64,000 nt of DNA from Sulfuricella sp. (lineage in GTDB: Bacteria; Pseudomonadota; Gammaproteobacteria; Burkholderiales; Sulfuricellaceae). The position numbers were made by a program, and so were the translations under genes. Below are positions 8,000-16,528 of the stretch, piece after piece (positions within the stretch are counted from its first letter, which is position 1; each line of letters begins with the position of its first letter). The notes under the pieces were generated by a model. That model had not been told where the DNA came from, made no database searches, and worked only from the letters and a program-made list of their open reading frames with translations. The stretch lies in NCBI GenBank assembly GCA_041651995.1, contig JBAZID010000013.1, positions 1 to 64,000 on the forward strand. Direction: 5' to 3'.

Positions 8000-8545
8000 A
8001 TGAATAAATATCCTGAAATTGCCACGTTTGGCGGTGGCTGCTTCTGGTGCCTGGAGGCGGTATTCAAGGAACTCGAAGGCGTGATCGGCGTTGTTTCAGG
8101 CTACATCGGTGGCCAGACTGTGAATCCGGATTACGAAGCTGTCTGTCGCGGCGATACGGGCCATGCCGAAGTCGTGCAGGTGAGCTTTGATCCCTCGGTC
8201 ATCGCTTACCGGGAATTGCTGAGTGTCTTTTTTGCCATCCACGACCCCACTACGCTGAATCGCCAGGGCAACGATGCCGGGACGCAGTACCGCTCGGTGA
8301 TTTTCCATCATTCAGCGGAGCAGCAGTCCGCCGCGCAGGAAATGATTGCCACGCTTTCCGCTGAAGGAATATGGGAACAGCCGATTGTGACCGAGGTTTT
8401 GCCCGCGCCGGTTTTTTACCCGGCAGAGGAGTACCACCGGGACTATTTCAGCCGGCATGCGGAGCAGCCCTATTGCCGCATGGTGGTGGCGCCAAAGGTA
8501 GCCAGGTTGCGAGAAAAATTTGCCGCCAAATTGAAGCGGAGCTAG
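8000..8545 (+). CDS. msrA: Peptide methionine sulfoxide reductase A
   Basis: 181 residues from the start MNKYPE, which has GAGG ten bases upstream; an in-frame ATG 33 bases earlier has poorer support. It contains the active-site motif GGGCFWC, the GYIGG and GHAEVVQ motifs, and a family-typical length. It reduces methionine-S-sulfoxide in proteins, using thioredoxin. The stop codon overlaps the stop of the convergent arginase gene within the palindrome CTAG at 8542-8545. Confidence 0.93.
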   Translation: MNKYPEIATFGGGCFWCLEAVFKELEGVIGVVSGYIGGQTVNPDYEAVCRGDTGHAEVVQVSFDPSVIAYRELLSVFFAIHDPTTLNRQGNDAGTQYRSVIFHHSAEQQSAAQEMIATLSAEGIWEQPIVTEVLPAPVFYPAEEYHRDYFSRHAEQPYCRMVVAPKVARLREKFAAKLKRS

Positions 8546-9426
8546 GTTTCGCTCCGGCGGCAGAATGCGCCGAGCAAATCCGCCATAAGCCTGAGTGTGC
8601 GCTGATCCCGGTCGCGCCGCGGGTTGTATTCGGCCAGTTCCAGGGCAGCGAGGCGAGGGTGGTGCAGGATGCCCCCCAGTGCCTTATCCAGCGTCAGGTG
8701 GTGCAAGCCATGCCGCACTGGCGTGCCCACGCCCGGACTTTCCTCCGGGCTGAATGCATCGAGATCGATGCTGATGCCGAAGCCCGCTGTGCCTTGCAGG
8801 GCGATGGCGAGGGCATCCGCCATGACCGGGGCGATGCCGCGCTGTTTTACTTCTGCCATGAAAAATACCCGCACGCCGAGGCGCTGAAGCAAATCGGCCT
8901 CACCGGGTTCAAAGCTGCGCACACCAATCAGGCAAAGATGCTCGGGCAATATTTTTGGGCTGAAGGCGGCGATGTTGACCAGTTCCGGCGCGCCATGGCC
9001 CAGCAGCGCCGCCAGTGGCATGCCATGAATTGAGCCGCTGGGCGTCGTCTCTGGCGTATGGCTGTCCATGTGGGCATCGATCCAGATCAGGCCAAGCGGG
9101 CCTTTTTCCCTGAGCGCCAGCGCGGTACCGCTCCAGGTGCCGGCGGCGCAGGAATGGTCGCCGCCAATGACCAGCGGCAGCTTGCCGTTGTGGATCGTTG
9201 TGCTGACTTCCCGAGCCAGGTCCGTGCATAGCGCCTGAATGCCAAGCAGTGAAGAGGGCGCGGCGGCAGGGCGCAGGGTGGTGCGCCAGCTAATGTCGCA
9301 AGCCTGCTGTTGCAGGCTGGGCACGAGCCCGGATCGCGCTATGCTGTCAGGCCCGGCCGCACAGCCCGGGTTGCGCGCACCGAGGCCCGAGGCAACCCCG
9401 ATGATTTCGATGGGGCGCATGGTCAT
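8542..9426 (-). CDS. Arginase/ureohydrolase
   Basis: 294 residues from the start at 9426, which overlaps the tesA stop as ATGA. It carries the arginase-family metal motifs GGDHS, DAHMDSH and SIDLDAF followed by SPGVGTP. It hydrolyses arginine to ornithine and urea, or a related guanidino compound. Cyanophycin synthetase lies 15 kb away in the same window, so one plausible role is using arginine released from cyanophycin. Translational coupling to tesA is indicated by the overlap. Arginase is favoured over agmatinase by overall motif pattern, not proven. Confidence 0.85.
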   Translation of the reverse strand: MTMRPIEIIGVASGLGARNPGCAAGPDSIARSGLVPSLQQQACDISWRTTLRPAAAPSSLLGIQALCTDLAREVSTTIHNGKLPLVIGGDHSCAAGTWSGTALALREKGPLGLIWIDAHMDSHTPETTPSGSIHGMPLAALLGHGAPELVNIAAFSPKILPEHLCLIGVRSFEPGEADLLQRLGVRVFFMAEVKQRGIAPVMADALAIALQGTAGFGISIDLDAFSPEESPGVGTPVRHGLHHLTLDKALGGILHHPRLAALELAEYNPRRDRDQRTLRLMADLLGAFCRRSET

Positions 9427-10025
9427 AGGAGTGACTGAAGCTTTACCCAGACATTCTCCATGATGGCCGCCTGTGCCGCTTCTGTGGGGTGGAGGTTGTC
9501 GGCCTGGAACCATTCGCGCCTGTCGGCAATCCCATCAAGGAGGAAGGGCAGCAGGGCGGTGCGGTGTTTTTTCGCCAGTTCGGGGAAGAGCGCGGCAAAT
9601 CCCGCAGTGTAGGCCGGACCATAATTGGGCGGCAGGCGCATGCCGATGAGCAGGATGCGCGCCTTGCGGCTGCGGCAGGCTTGCATGATGCTGTCCAGGT
9701 TTTGCCGGGTGGCGCCGAGGGAGAGGCCGCGCAGACCGTCATTGGCGCCCAGCTCGATGACCACGATAGCCGGACGGTGGGTGTCGAGCGCGGCATGGAT
9801 GCGGGCTGCGCCGCCTGCGGTGGTTTCGCCGCTGATGCTGGCATTGATGACGTGGTAGCCGTGCGGCTTACGGTCCAGGCGCTGTTGCAGTAAACTCACC
9901 CAGCCCGCTTCGGCGGCAATGCCGTAATTGGCGGACAGGCTGTCGCCGAAGACCAGGATGGCCTGTCCGGCCCAGGCTGCCGGAGCGATTAACAGCAGTA
10001 CACACAATAACCAGCGAATCAGCAT
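9423..10025 (-). CDS. tesA: Periplasmic SGNH/GDSL esterase, TesA-like
   Basis: 200 residues from the start MLIRWLL, with a strong ribosome site (AAGGAGAATTC). A signal peptide ending in AWA is followed by the SGNH blocks GDSLSANYG, GAND and DNLHP (catalytic Ser, Gly, Asn and Asp-His). The family comprises periplasmic acyl-CoA thioesterase/lysophospholipase I/arylesterases. Divergent placement next to ybbA-ybbP is the same as in E. coli. The start codon overlaps the ybbA start on the other strand (CATG at 10023-10026). Confidence 0.92.
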   Translation of the reverse strand: MLIRWLLCVLLLIAPAAWAGQAILVFGDSLSANYGIAAEAGWVSLLQQRLDRKPHGYHVINASISGETTAGGAARIHAALDTHRPAIVVIELGANDGLRGLSLGATRQNLDSIMQACRSRKARILLIGMRLPPNYGPAYTAGFAALFPELAKKHRTALLPFLLDGIADRREWFQADNLHPTEAAQAAIMENVWVKLQSLL

Positions 10026-10710
10026 GAATTCTCCTTCTTCCTCATTCATTGTGCAGGCGAGCAGCCTGTCCAGGCAAGTGCCGGTCAGCGATGGCATGCT
10101 CACCATATTGCACCACCTCGATCTGGACATAGCCAGCGGCGAGTCGGTCGCGATTATTGGCGCCTCGGGTTCGGGCAAGTCCACGCTGCTGGGTCTTCTT
10201 GCTGGCCTGGATCTGCCCACCAGCGGCGAAGTGCATATCAACGGGGAAAATCTGTTTGCGCTTGACGAGGATGGCCGCGCGGCCCTGCGCGGGCGCCTGA
10301 TCGGTTTTGTGTTTCAGTCCTTCCAGTTGCTGCCGGCGCTGACTGCGATCGAGAATGTCATGCTGCCGCTGGAGCTGGCCGGTATCGCGCCGGCGCGCGA
10401 GATGGCGCTGTCTGTCCTGCAAAGAGTAGGCCTGGGCGAGCGCCTGCATCATTACCCCAAGCATCTTTCCGGTGGCGAGCAGCAGCGCGTTGCCATTGCG
10501 CGCGCCTTCGCCACACAGCCCAAGCTGTTGCTTGCCGATGAGCCCACCGGCAATCTTGACAGTGCCACCGGCGGGCGAATTATCGATCTCCTGTTCGAGC
10601 TGAACCGCGAACAGGGCACCACGCTGGTGCTGGTCACCCATGATGCCGAACTGGCAGCCCGTTGCGGCCGCAGGTTGCGTCTTGTGGATGGGCACCTGGT
10701 GGCGGAGTGA
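10024..10710 (+). CDS. ybbA: ABC transporter ATP-binding protein YbbA (LolD-like)
   Basis: 228 residues, the same length as E. coli YbbA. Walker A GASGSGKST, signature LSGGEQQR, Walker B LLLADEPTGNLD and the switch histidine VTHD are all present. It powers the FtsX-type permease YbbP encoded next. The start is set by homology; there is no clear Shine-Dalgarno sequence and the ATG lies across the tesA start codon. An inverted-repeat element separates it from ybbP. Confidence 0.92.
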   Translation: MNSPSSSFIVQASSLSRQVPVSDGMLTILHHLDLDIASGESVAIIGASGSGKSTLLGLLAGLDLPTSGEVHINGENLFALDEDGRAALRGRLIGFVFQSFQLLPALTAIENVMLPLELAGIAPAREMALSVLQRVGLGERLHHYPKHLSGGEQQRVAIARAFATQPKLLLADEPTGNLDSATGGRIIDLLFELNREQGTTLVLVTHDAELAARCGRRLRLVDGHLVAE

Positions 10711-10735
10711 AACCATGAACCTGGAAACCTCGTTT

Positions 10736-10865
10736 AACCACGGAGATCACAGAGAGCACGGAGAAAAAATAAGAGATTGCATCGTATTTGGTATGCAACC
10801 TTCCGGTGAGACTATAAAAGACTTCAGACCGCATTTCTCCGTGTTCTCCGTGCCCTCCGTGGTTA
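10736..10865. repeat. CACGGAG-family inverted-repeat element, copy A (ybbA/ybbP)
   Basis: Left arm AACCACGGAG..GAGCACGGAGAAA at 10736-10767 and right arm TTTCTCCGTG..CTCCGTGGTTA at 10833-10865 are near-perfect inverted copies built of CACGGAG-like units. The same element recurs at 54247-54334 and 57920-58038. It fills the gap between two cotranscribed genes and would form a long stem in the mRNA. Open frames inside it (NHGGHGEHGE-like peptides) are artefacts of the repeat. Confidence 0.92.
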
Positions 10866-10884
10866 TTGAACAAAGATTGTTAAC

Positions 10885-13377
10885 ATGAACCTGCTGCGTT
10901 TGTCCTGGCGCATGTTGCTGCGCGAATGGCGGGCTGGCGAGCTCCATGCCCTGAGTTTTGCGCTGCTCATCGCGGTGGGCGGCGTGACCGCCGTGGGCTT
11001 CTTTACCGACAGCGTCAATCAGGCCCTGAGCACCGAAGCGAGCCAGTTGCTGGCGGCGGATCTGGTGCTGGTGGCGGATCATGAGATAAACAGCGAATTT
11101 CTTTCTGAAGCCCGTCTGCGTGGGTTGGCGCCGGTTCGCATCCTCACTTTTCCGAGCATGGTCGTCAGCGCCACGGGGAATCAGCTGGCGGAAATCAAGG
11201 CGGTGTCGCCCGGATACCCGCTGCGCGGCAAGCTGCGCCTTCAGTCCGGCGAAGGCGAGCGCGTTGCAGAGGGGATTCCAGATCCGGGTACGGTGTGGCT
11301 GGATCCGCGTCTGCTGGCGCAGTTGCAATTGACGCCGGGCGATTCGCTGGAGCTTGGGGCCATACGCTTCCAGGTGGCGGCAGTACTGAGCTTCGAGCCG
11401 GATCGCGGCGGGGATTTTTTCAGCATCGCGCCCCGTCTGATGATGAATGCACAGGACTTGCCCGCGACCGCCCTGATTCAGCCCGGCAGCCGCATCAGCC
11501 ACCGCACCCTGCTGGCCGGAAATCCACGGGAGATTGCCGCCTACCGCAGCTGGGCGGTGCCGCGCCTGTCGCGTGGCGAGAAGCTTGAAGGCGTCAGCGA
11601 TGGCCGTCCCGAGATTCGTTCTGCCCTCGAACGGGGCGGCAAGTTTCTCAACCTGGCCGCGCTCACCAGCCTGATTCTGGCGGCAGTGGCGATCGTGCTT
11701 TCGGCGCGGCGTTTTCTTGAACGCCATCTCGATGGCTGTGCCGTAATGCGCTGCACCGGGGCAAGCCAGAGACAAGTGTTCCTCCTGTATCTTTACCAGT
11801 TCCTGTGGCTCGGCATACTGGCCAGCCTGGCCGGCTGCCTGCTCGGCTATGGCGCGCAGTGGGTGCTGGCGCGGCAGTTGGGCGGGCTGATTGCTACCGG
11901 TTTGCCCGCTCCTTCATGGACCCCGCTGGCTTATGGCCTCCTCACCGGCCTGGCCACATTGCTGGGTTTTGCCTTGCCTTTCCTGCAGCGTTTGAAGCGT
12001 GTTCCGCCCTTGTGGGTATTGCGTCGCGAACTGGGTGGCCCGCAGCGCATCAATCTGGCCGGCTTCGCCGCTGGCGTGGGCGTGCTGCTGGCGCTGCTGC
12101 TGTGGCAGGCGGGCGAGATCAGGCTTGGGCTTTACGTGCTGGCCGGATTGGCAGCCGTGGTGGTGGTGGCGCTGTTGCTGACGCATGCCCTGATTCGCTT
12201 GCTGTCGCCGTTGCGGCACAAGGCCGGCGTGGTGGGCATCACCTGGCGTTATGGCCTGGCCAATCTGGTGCGGCGGCGTCATGCCAGTGCCAGCCAGGTG
12301 GTGGCGCTTGGGCTGGGTTTGACGGCGCTGCTGCTCCTGACTCTGGTACGCGGCGACTTGTTGCACAGCTGGCAAAGCACCTTGCCCATGCATGCCCCCA
12401 ATCGCTTCGTCATCAATATTCAGCCGGACCAGGTGCCGGCGTTGCAGGCTTTTCTCGGCAGCCACGGCATGGCTTCCACAGAGCTGTTTCCCATGGTGCG
12501 CGGGCGACTGCTGGCTATCAATGGCCGGGCGGTGTCCGCTGCGGATTATGCCGAAGACCGGACCAAACGCCTGGTGGAGCGGGAATTCAATTTGTCCTGG
12601 GCCGCTCAATTGCAGGACGACAACCAGATCGTTGCCGGGCGCTGGTGGGAGAAGCATTCTGCTGCTGCCCAGTGGTCGGTTGAAGAGGGCATTGCCCGGA
12701 ATCTGGGAATCAATCTCGGCGATGAATTGACTTATCAGGTGGCCGGGCAAAGCTTCAGCGCCACGGTCACCAGCCTGCGCAAGGTCGACTGGGATTCCTT
12801 TCGCGTCAATTTCTTCGTTATAGCCACGCCGTCCCTGCTGGAGGCTTACCCGGCCAGCTACATCACGGCCTTCTACCTGCCAGCGGGCAACGAGGCGCTG
12901 CTTGACGAAATGGTCAGGGCCTTTCCCAATCTGACCGTGATCGACGTGGCTGCACTGATCAATCAAGTGCGCGCCATGATGGAGCGGATCGCCTCAACCG
13001 TGGAATTCGTCTTCCTGTTTACGCTTGCGGCAGGCCTGATGGCCCTGTATGCGGCGATTGCAGCCACCCGGGAGGAACGCATGGTCGAGGCCGCAATCAT
13101 GCGCACGCTGGGGGCCAGCGGCAAACAGTTGCTCCTGAGCCAGATGGCAGAATTCATTCTGATCGGCCTGCTGGCCGGGACCGTGGCGGCCCTGGCCGCG
13201 ACCGGCCTGGGATATGCCCTGGCGACGCGCGTGTTTCACCTGCCTTACCAGTTCAACCCCTGGCTGTGGATCATTGCCCTGACCGCTGGTGTGCTGGGGG
13301 TGACTCTGGCAGGCTGGCTCGGGACTCGGGACGTGTTGCGCCAGCCGCCGCTGCAAACCCTGGGCAGGCTTGGCTAG
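10885..13377 (+). CDS. ybbP: FtsX-family ABC permease YbbP
   Basis: 830 residues, close to E. coli YbbP. An N-terminal helix, a large periplasmic domain, groups of membrane helices near residues 250-420, and a C-terminal FtsX domain (about 700-825) are visible. With YbbA it forms a MacB-superfamily type VII-like ABC system of the inner membrane; the substrate is unknown. The conserved tesA-ybbA-ybbP neighbourhood suggests an envelope lipid or lipoprotein-related role. Its stop overlaps that of the convergent diguanylate cyclase gene in CTAG (13374-13377). Confidence 0.92.
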   Translation: MNLLRLSWRMLLREWRAGELHALSFALLIAVGGVTAVGFFTDSVNQALSTEASQLLAADLVLVADHEINSEFLSEARLRGLAPVRILTFPSMVVSATGNQLAEIKAVSPGYPLRGKLRLQSGEGERVAEGIPDPGTVWLDPRLLAQLQLTPGDSLELGAIRFQVAAVLSFEPDRGGDFFSIAPRLMMNAQDLPATALIQPGSRISHRTLLAGNPREIAAYRSWAVPRLSRGEKLEGVSDGRPEIRSALERGGKFLNLAALTSLILAAVAIVLSARRFLERHLDGCAVMRCTGASQRQVFLLYLYQFLWLGILASLAGCLLGYGAQWVLARQLGGLIATGLPAPSWTPLAYGLLTGLATLLGFALPFLQRLKRVPPLWVLRRELGGPQRINLAGFAAGVGVLLALLLWQAGEIRLGLYVLAGLAAVVVVALLLTHALIRLLSPLRHKAGVVGITWRYGLANLVRRRHASASQVVALGLGLTALLLLTLVRGDLLHSWQSTLPMHAPNRFVINIQPDQVPALQAFLGSHGMASTELFPMVRGRLLAINGRAVSAADYAEDRTKRLVEREFNLSWAAQLQDDNQIVAGRWWEKHSAAAQWSVEEGIARNLGINLGDELTYQVAGQSFSATVTSLRKVDWDSFRVNFFVIATPSLLEAYPASYITAFYLPAGNEALLDEMVRAFPNLTVIDVAALINQVRAMMERIASTVEFVFLFTLAAGLMALYAAIAATREERMVEAAIMRTLGASGKQLLLSQMAEFILIGLLAGTVAALAATGLGYALATRVFHLPYQFNPWLWIIALTAGVLGVTLAGWLGTRDVLRQPPLQTLGRLG

Positions 13378-14267
13378 TCAGGCTGAACATCGGCAATGAC
13401 GTAGCGGTTGCGCCCGTCTTTTTTGCCTTCGTAAAGCGCCTTGTCCGCGCGTTTGATTGCGTTGGCAATGTTCTCTTGCTCTCTTACCAGCGTCAGGCCA
13501 AGGGTGATCGTCACTGTCAGTGGTTCGCTGCCGGCAATCGGCACGGGTGTTGTGCTTATCGTGGCCACAATCCGGCGCGCAGATTGCTCTGCCTCTTCAG
13601 CCGATTTGCAGCGCATAAGCCACAGGAACTCCTCTCCACCAAAACGGTACAGGGGATCATTGGCGCGCAGGGATTGTTTCAGCGTGCCGGCAATATGACG
13701 CAATGCGCTGTCGCCTTGCGGATGGCCATAGTTATCGTTGATAAGCTTGAAATGATCAATGTCGATCATCGCAACATACAGCAGCGTGCAGTTGCGCTTG
13801 GCATCCTTCTGGCACAGGGAAAAATCGCTTTCGATTCCGTAGCGCAGGGGCAAGCCGGTCAATGGGTCGTGCCGGACGGCATTGGAGAGCGTCAATGTCT
13901 TTAGTCTGGCCAATTGGGTGAGCAGTTCGGACTGTGAACGCTCGAATGTGTCCAAATCGGCTTTTTGTCCCGGCGTGCCGGTCATTACGTCGGCACAGAT
14001 GGCCCGAATGGCGTCGTGCATGGCCTGATGCAATGCTTCGACTTGATGCACTGAATTCGTGTTGATGGCTTCAAAATGCGCCCTGTTTGAAGTGAACCAG
14101 CGTCCGAAGCGGCACAGGGTATGCGCCATGGGCGCCAGCACGTCTTCTCCTGGCGACGTGCGCAGCACCGCACAGCGCAATATCCGGCGCGTCCAGTCCA
14201 TGTGCGCCTCGATTGCGGCATCAAACTCGGCAATGAAAGTGTCAGTTTCAGGAGAAAATTCAGGCAT
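13374..14267 (-). CDS. dgcZ: Zinc-sensing diguanylate cyclase, DgcZ-like
   Basis: 297 residues from MPEFSPE. An N-terminal CZB zinc-binding domain (about 1-125) has His22, then LCRFGRWF with a cysteine, and H..MH near residue 80, matching the zinc ligands of E. coli DgcZ at the same spacing. A C-terminal GGDEF domain (about 135-290) has GGEEF and an RAND inhibitory site five residues before it. It makes cyclic di-GMP, probably repressed by zinc and by product. An in-frame ATG 42 bases upstream is possible, but alignment favours this start. Confidence 0.88.
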   Translation of the reverse strand: MPEFSPETDTFIAEFDAAIEAHMDWTRRILRCAVLRTSPGEDVLAPMAHTLCRFGRWFTSNRAHFEAINTNSVHQVEALHQAMHDAIRAICADVMTGTPGQKADLDTFERSQSELLTQLARLKTLTLSNAVRHDPLTGLPLRYGIESDFSLCQKDAKRNCTLLYVAMIDIDHFKLINDNYGHPQGDSALRHIAGTLKQSLRANDPLYRFGGEEFLWLMRCKSAEEAEQSARRIVATISTTPVPIAGSEPLTVTITLGLTLVREQENIANAIKRADKALYEGKKDGRNRYVIADVQPD

Positions 14268-14313
14268 GCCGATGATTGTAGCACTATTGATCCGGCACGA
14301 ATTATCCATGAAT

Positions 14314-14331
14314 GTCGGCCTAAAGGCCGGC
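14314..14331. repeat. REP-like hairpin upstream of dgcZ
   Basis: GTCGGCC-TAAA-GGCCGGC is an inverted repeat resembling the second hairpin (GTCGGGC-TAAA-GCCCGAC) of the REP-like element at 51717-51762. It lies just upstream of the cyclase start. Confidence 0.45.
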
Positions 14332-14450
14332 CTGCAGTCCGGAATAAAATATGCCGGATCACTAAGCGGTTTCAGTGGCAGGCAAGGTTTCTGCTTTGGG
14401 CGGCACCAGGTTTAACGGGGATTTCCCGGTAGGGGCGGGGCCATGGCCGG

Positions 14451-14879
14451 TCAAGGCGGCAGAATTTCTGGCGGGATACCCTTGATGCGCAGCTGGAGGC
14501 GATTGAGAAAATCAGGGGCGCCAAGGCAATCCGGGTTGTCTTCTTCGCTACATGGCATATCCATTATTTCCCAGCGGCCAGCACGCTTCTGAAGCAGCAC
14601 CACAACGTCTTCGTGGCGGCTTTTTCCATCCTGGGATTGCGGCTGGGCGTGGAGCCACGCCCAGTTATTGGCGATTTTCAGCTGCCTGACTACAAAAACC
14701 ACCCGCAGGCCGTGCAGCTGTTTAATTTCATTCCGCACTGCATCGAGAATGGCTTTCCGTTCGCTGTGCGTGGCAACTGCTGGAGTGGTGGCGTTATCCG
14801 CTGCGATATTCGCGCTGGAGAGGGCCATCCATCCGGCCAATGCCGCTGCGATGCAGATGGAGGCGGGCTTCATCTGCAT
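14451..14879 (-). CDS. Exported hypothetical protein
   Basis: 142 residues with a signal peptide of about 27 residues. The mature part has a conserved-looking RVVFVVRQLKIANNWAWLHAQP core and an RAGRWEIMDM strand, suggesting a small alpha/beta periplasmic domain. Function unknown; I recognise only that similar exported proteins occur in betaproteobacteria. It starts 9 bases after the nitronate monooxygenase-like gene and is probably cotranscribed with it. Confidence 0.7.
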   Translation of the reverse strand: MQMKPASICIAAALAGWMALSSANIAADNATTPAVATHSERKAILDAVRNEIKQLHGLRVVFVVRQLKIANNWAWLHAQPQSQDGKSRHEDVVVLLQKRAGRWEIMDMPCSEEDNPDCLGAPDFLNRLQLRIKGIPPEILPP

Positions 14880-14888
14880 CGGATTCGC

Positions 14889-16142
14889 TTATTCCTGGGG
14901 AGGCAGGGCGATCTTCTGCTCAACGCTGAACTGGTAGTCGCGGAAAATGTGTTCCGCGCTCAGGATCTGGTAGGTGCCATCCGCGTTCTTGCGCGTGGTG
15001 TCCTTGAGGCGGTAGGTGTAATGCCCGCAGGTCCAGCAGTTGAAGTTGCGCATGTGGGTGCACAGGCAGGTCTTGTCCATCACCGCAATCTTCTTCGCAT
15101 TCGGGTGGGCGGCCACTTCGCGGTTATAGGCTTCGATGTAGGAGCAGTTGCCGTTGCCGTCCAGCAGGTAGCCGTATGATTCGCATCCCGGGCTGATGCC
15201 TGAGCCGATCGACGGGCTGTTCTTGAGCATGCGCATGGGGTAGCCGGTCGGCGAAGTGGTGTTGACCTCGATGTCGTCCTCGCTTGCCTTGAAGTATTCC
15301 TGCATGACCTTGTCGGGCAGGCCGCATTCGTCGGCAACCGTGAAGCGGGTGGCCACCTGCACTGCCGCGGCGCCCTCCTCGAGGAAGGACACCGCATCGC
15401 TGCCGGTGAAGATGCCGCCGGCCGGGATCACCGGGATGTTCAGATTTTCGGTCTTGAGGTACTGCATGACTTCGAGCGTGATGGTGCGCAGGTCGTATTT
15501 TGCCCAGTCTTCGATGGAAAATCCCAGGTGGCCGCCGGCCAGCGGCCCTTCGACCACGATGAAATCGGGCAGGCGGTTGAGCTTGGCGGTCTTGCGCAGG
15601 AACAGCTGCAGCGCGCGCAGCGAGGAAACGATAATGCCCAGGTGTGCATCGCGGAAACGCGGATGGTCTTCCATCAGCGCGAAAGAGCCGAGGTGCAGCC
15701 CGGCGCTCAGGGTGATGCCGTCGATACCCTCGTCCAGCGCGGTGCGCAGGCGCACGCTCAGGGTCTCGCGCGGCGCGTTCATGGTCAGTTTTTCCATGCA
15801 GTTGATGAAGATCATGCCTTCACCGCGCTTGGCTTCCATCGACTTGCTGACATGCAGGCGCGTGGCCTCGGCAATCTGACCGAGATCGAACTTCACCGCG
15901 GATTTGTCGGAGTTGTCGAGGTTGTATTTGTACTGCTTGAGCTTCTGCTTGACGAAATGCGTGTCGTAGCGCCGGTCAGTCACGGTCGGCAGCATGGCGT
16001 CTGAAATGTGTCCGATGCCGCCTAGGCGCGCGGCCTCGAGCGCCAGCTCGGCGGTCGATATGTCGACCCCCATTCCGCCAATTATGATCGGTACCAGTTC
16101 GTGTTTGCCAAACCGGAGGCGGAAATCATCCACACATTTCAT
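14889..16142 (-). CDS. Nitronate monooxygenase-family flavoprotein with cysteine-rich C-terminus
   Basis: 417 residues. A TIM-barrel of the 2-nitropropane dioxygenase/nitronate monooxygenase family is indicated by GGMGVDIS near the N-terminus, VEGPLAGGHLGF, and the FMN phosphate-site motif PVIPAGGI..GSDAV followed by GAAAVQVATRF. Beyond about residue 300 an extension carries several cysteines (PGCESYG, NCSY, TCLCTHM, NCWTCGHYTY) that could bind a metal or iron-sulfur cluster. Members oxidise nitronates or act as flavin enoyl reductases; the substrate here is unknown. Good ribosome site (AAGGATTGCA). Confidence 0.82.
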   Translation of the reverse strand: MKCVDDFRLRFGKHELVPIIIGGMGVDISTAELALEAARLGGIGHISDAMLPTVTDRRYDTHFVKQKLKQYKYNLDNSDKSAVKFDLGQIAEATRLHVSKSMEAKRGEGMIFINCMEKLTMNAPRETLSVRLRTALDEGIDGITLSAGLHLGSFALMEDHPRFRDAHLGIIVSSLRALQLFLRKTAKLNRLPDFIVVEGPLAGGHLGFSIEDWAKYDLRTITLEVMQYLKTENLNIPVIPAGGIFTGSDAVSFLEEGAAAVQVATRFTVADECGLPDKVMQEYFKASEDDIEVNTTSPTGYPMRMLKNSPSIGSGISPGCESYGYLLDGNGNCSYIEAYNREVAAHPNAKKIAVMDKTCLCTHMRNFNCWTCGHYTYRLKDTTRKNADGTYQILSAEHIFRDYQFSVEQKIALPPQE

Positions 16143-16159
16143 TGCAATCCTTTAAAGCC

Positions 16160-16471
16160 TTAGTTTATTCGTTGCTGCACCAGAACCCAGGGTTTCACCA
16201 CCACCGACCATAACAGGGCATCGCTTTCCAGCCAGGTCATGGCCTGCTCGTCCGATACCTTGCCGAGCTTGTTCGCGGACATCCACTGTTCAATCTGCAA
16301 CTTGTCGTCCGCCGATATCTGACATGCGACATCAAGCAGATCAAGTTCAGGACTCACTGTGATCACCGTACCACTTGCGAAAAAACGTAGCAATTCTTTC
16401 CAGGCAATCTGCGATGTTTCGAAATTGATTTTGGCGCGCAAGATTTCTTGCGGGTGGATAGCTGCGGTCAC
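16160..16471 (-). CDS. DUF2288 protein
   Basis: 103 residues starting at a GTG codon. The pattern AKINFETSQIAWKELLRFFASG and WLESDALLWSVVVKPWVLVQ is characteristic of DUF2288, a small cytosolic family without known function. It lies 17 bases upstream of the nitronate monooxygenase-like gene on the same strand, likely one transcript. Confidence 0.82.
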   Translation of the reverse strand: MTAAIHPQEILRAKINFETSQIAWKELLRFFASGTVITVSPELDLLDVACQISADDKLQIEQWMSANKLGKVSDEQAMTWLESDALLWSVVVKPWVLVQQRIN

Positions 16472-16528
16472 TTTGCTGGCGCTTTAAACTTTTCTGGGAA
16501 AATATTCAGGGCGTAATTATATACCTGA

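Noticed and set aside
10640..10888. Small proteins encoded across the CACGGAG repeats (NHGGHGEHGE or SVLSVSSVVN-like)
   Set aside because: They are translations of the repeat itself, occur on both strands and at all copies, lack ribosome sites and have no protein-like composition.
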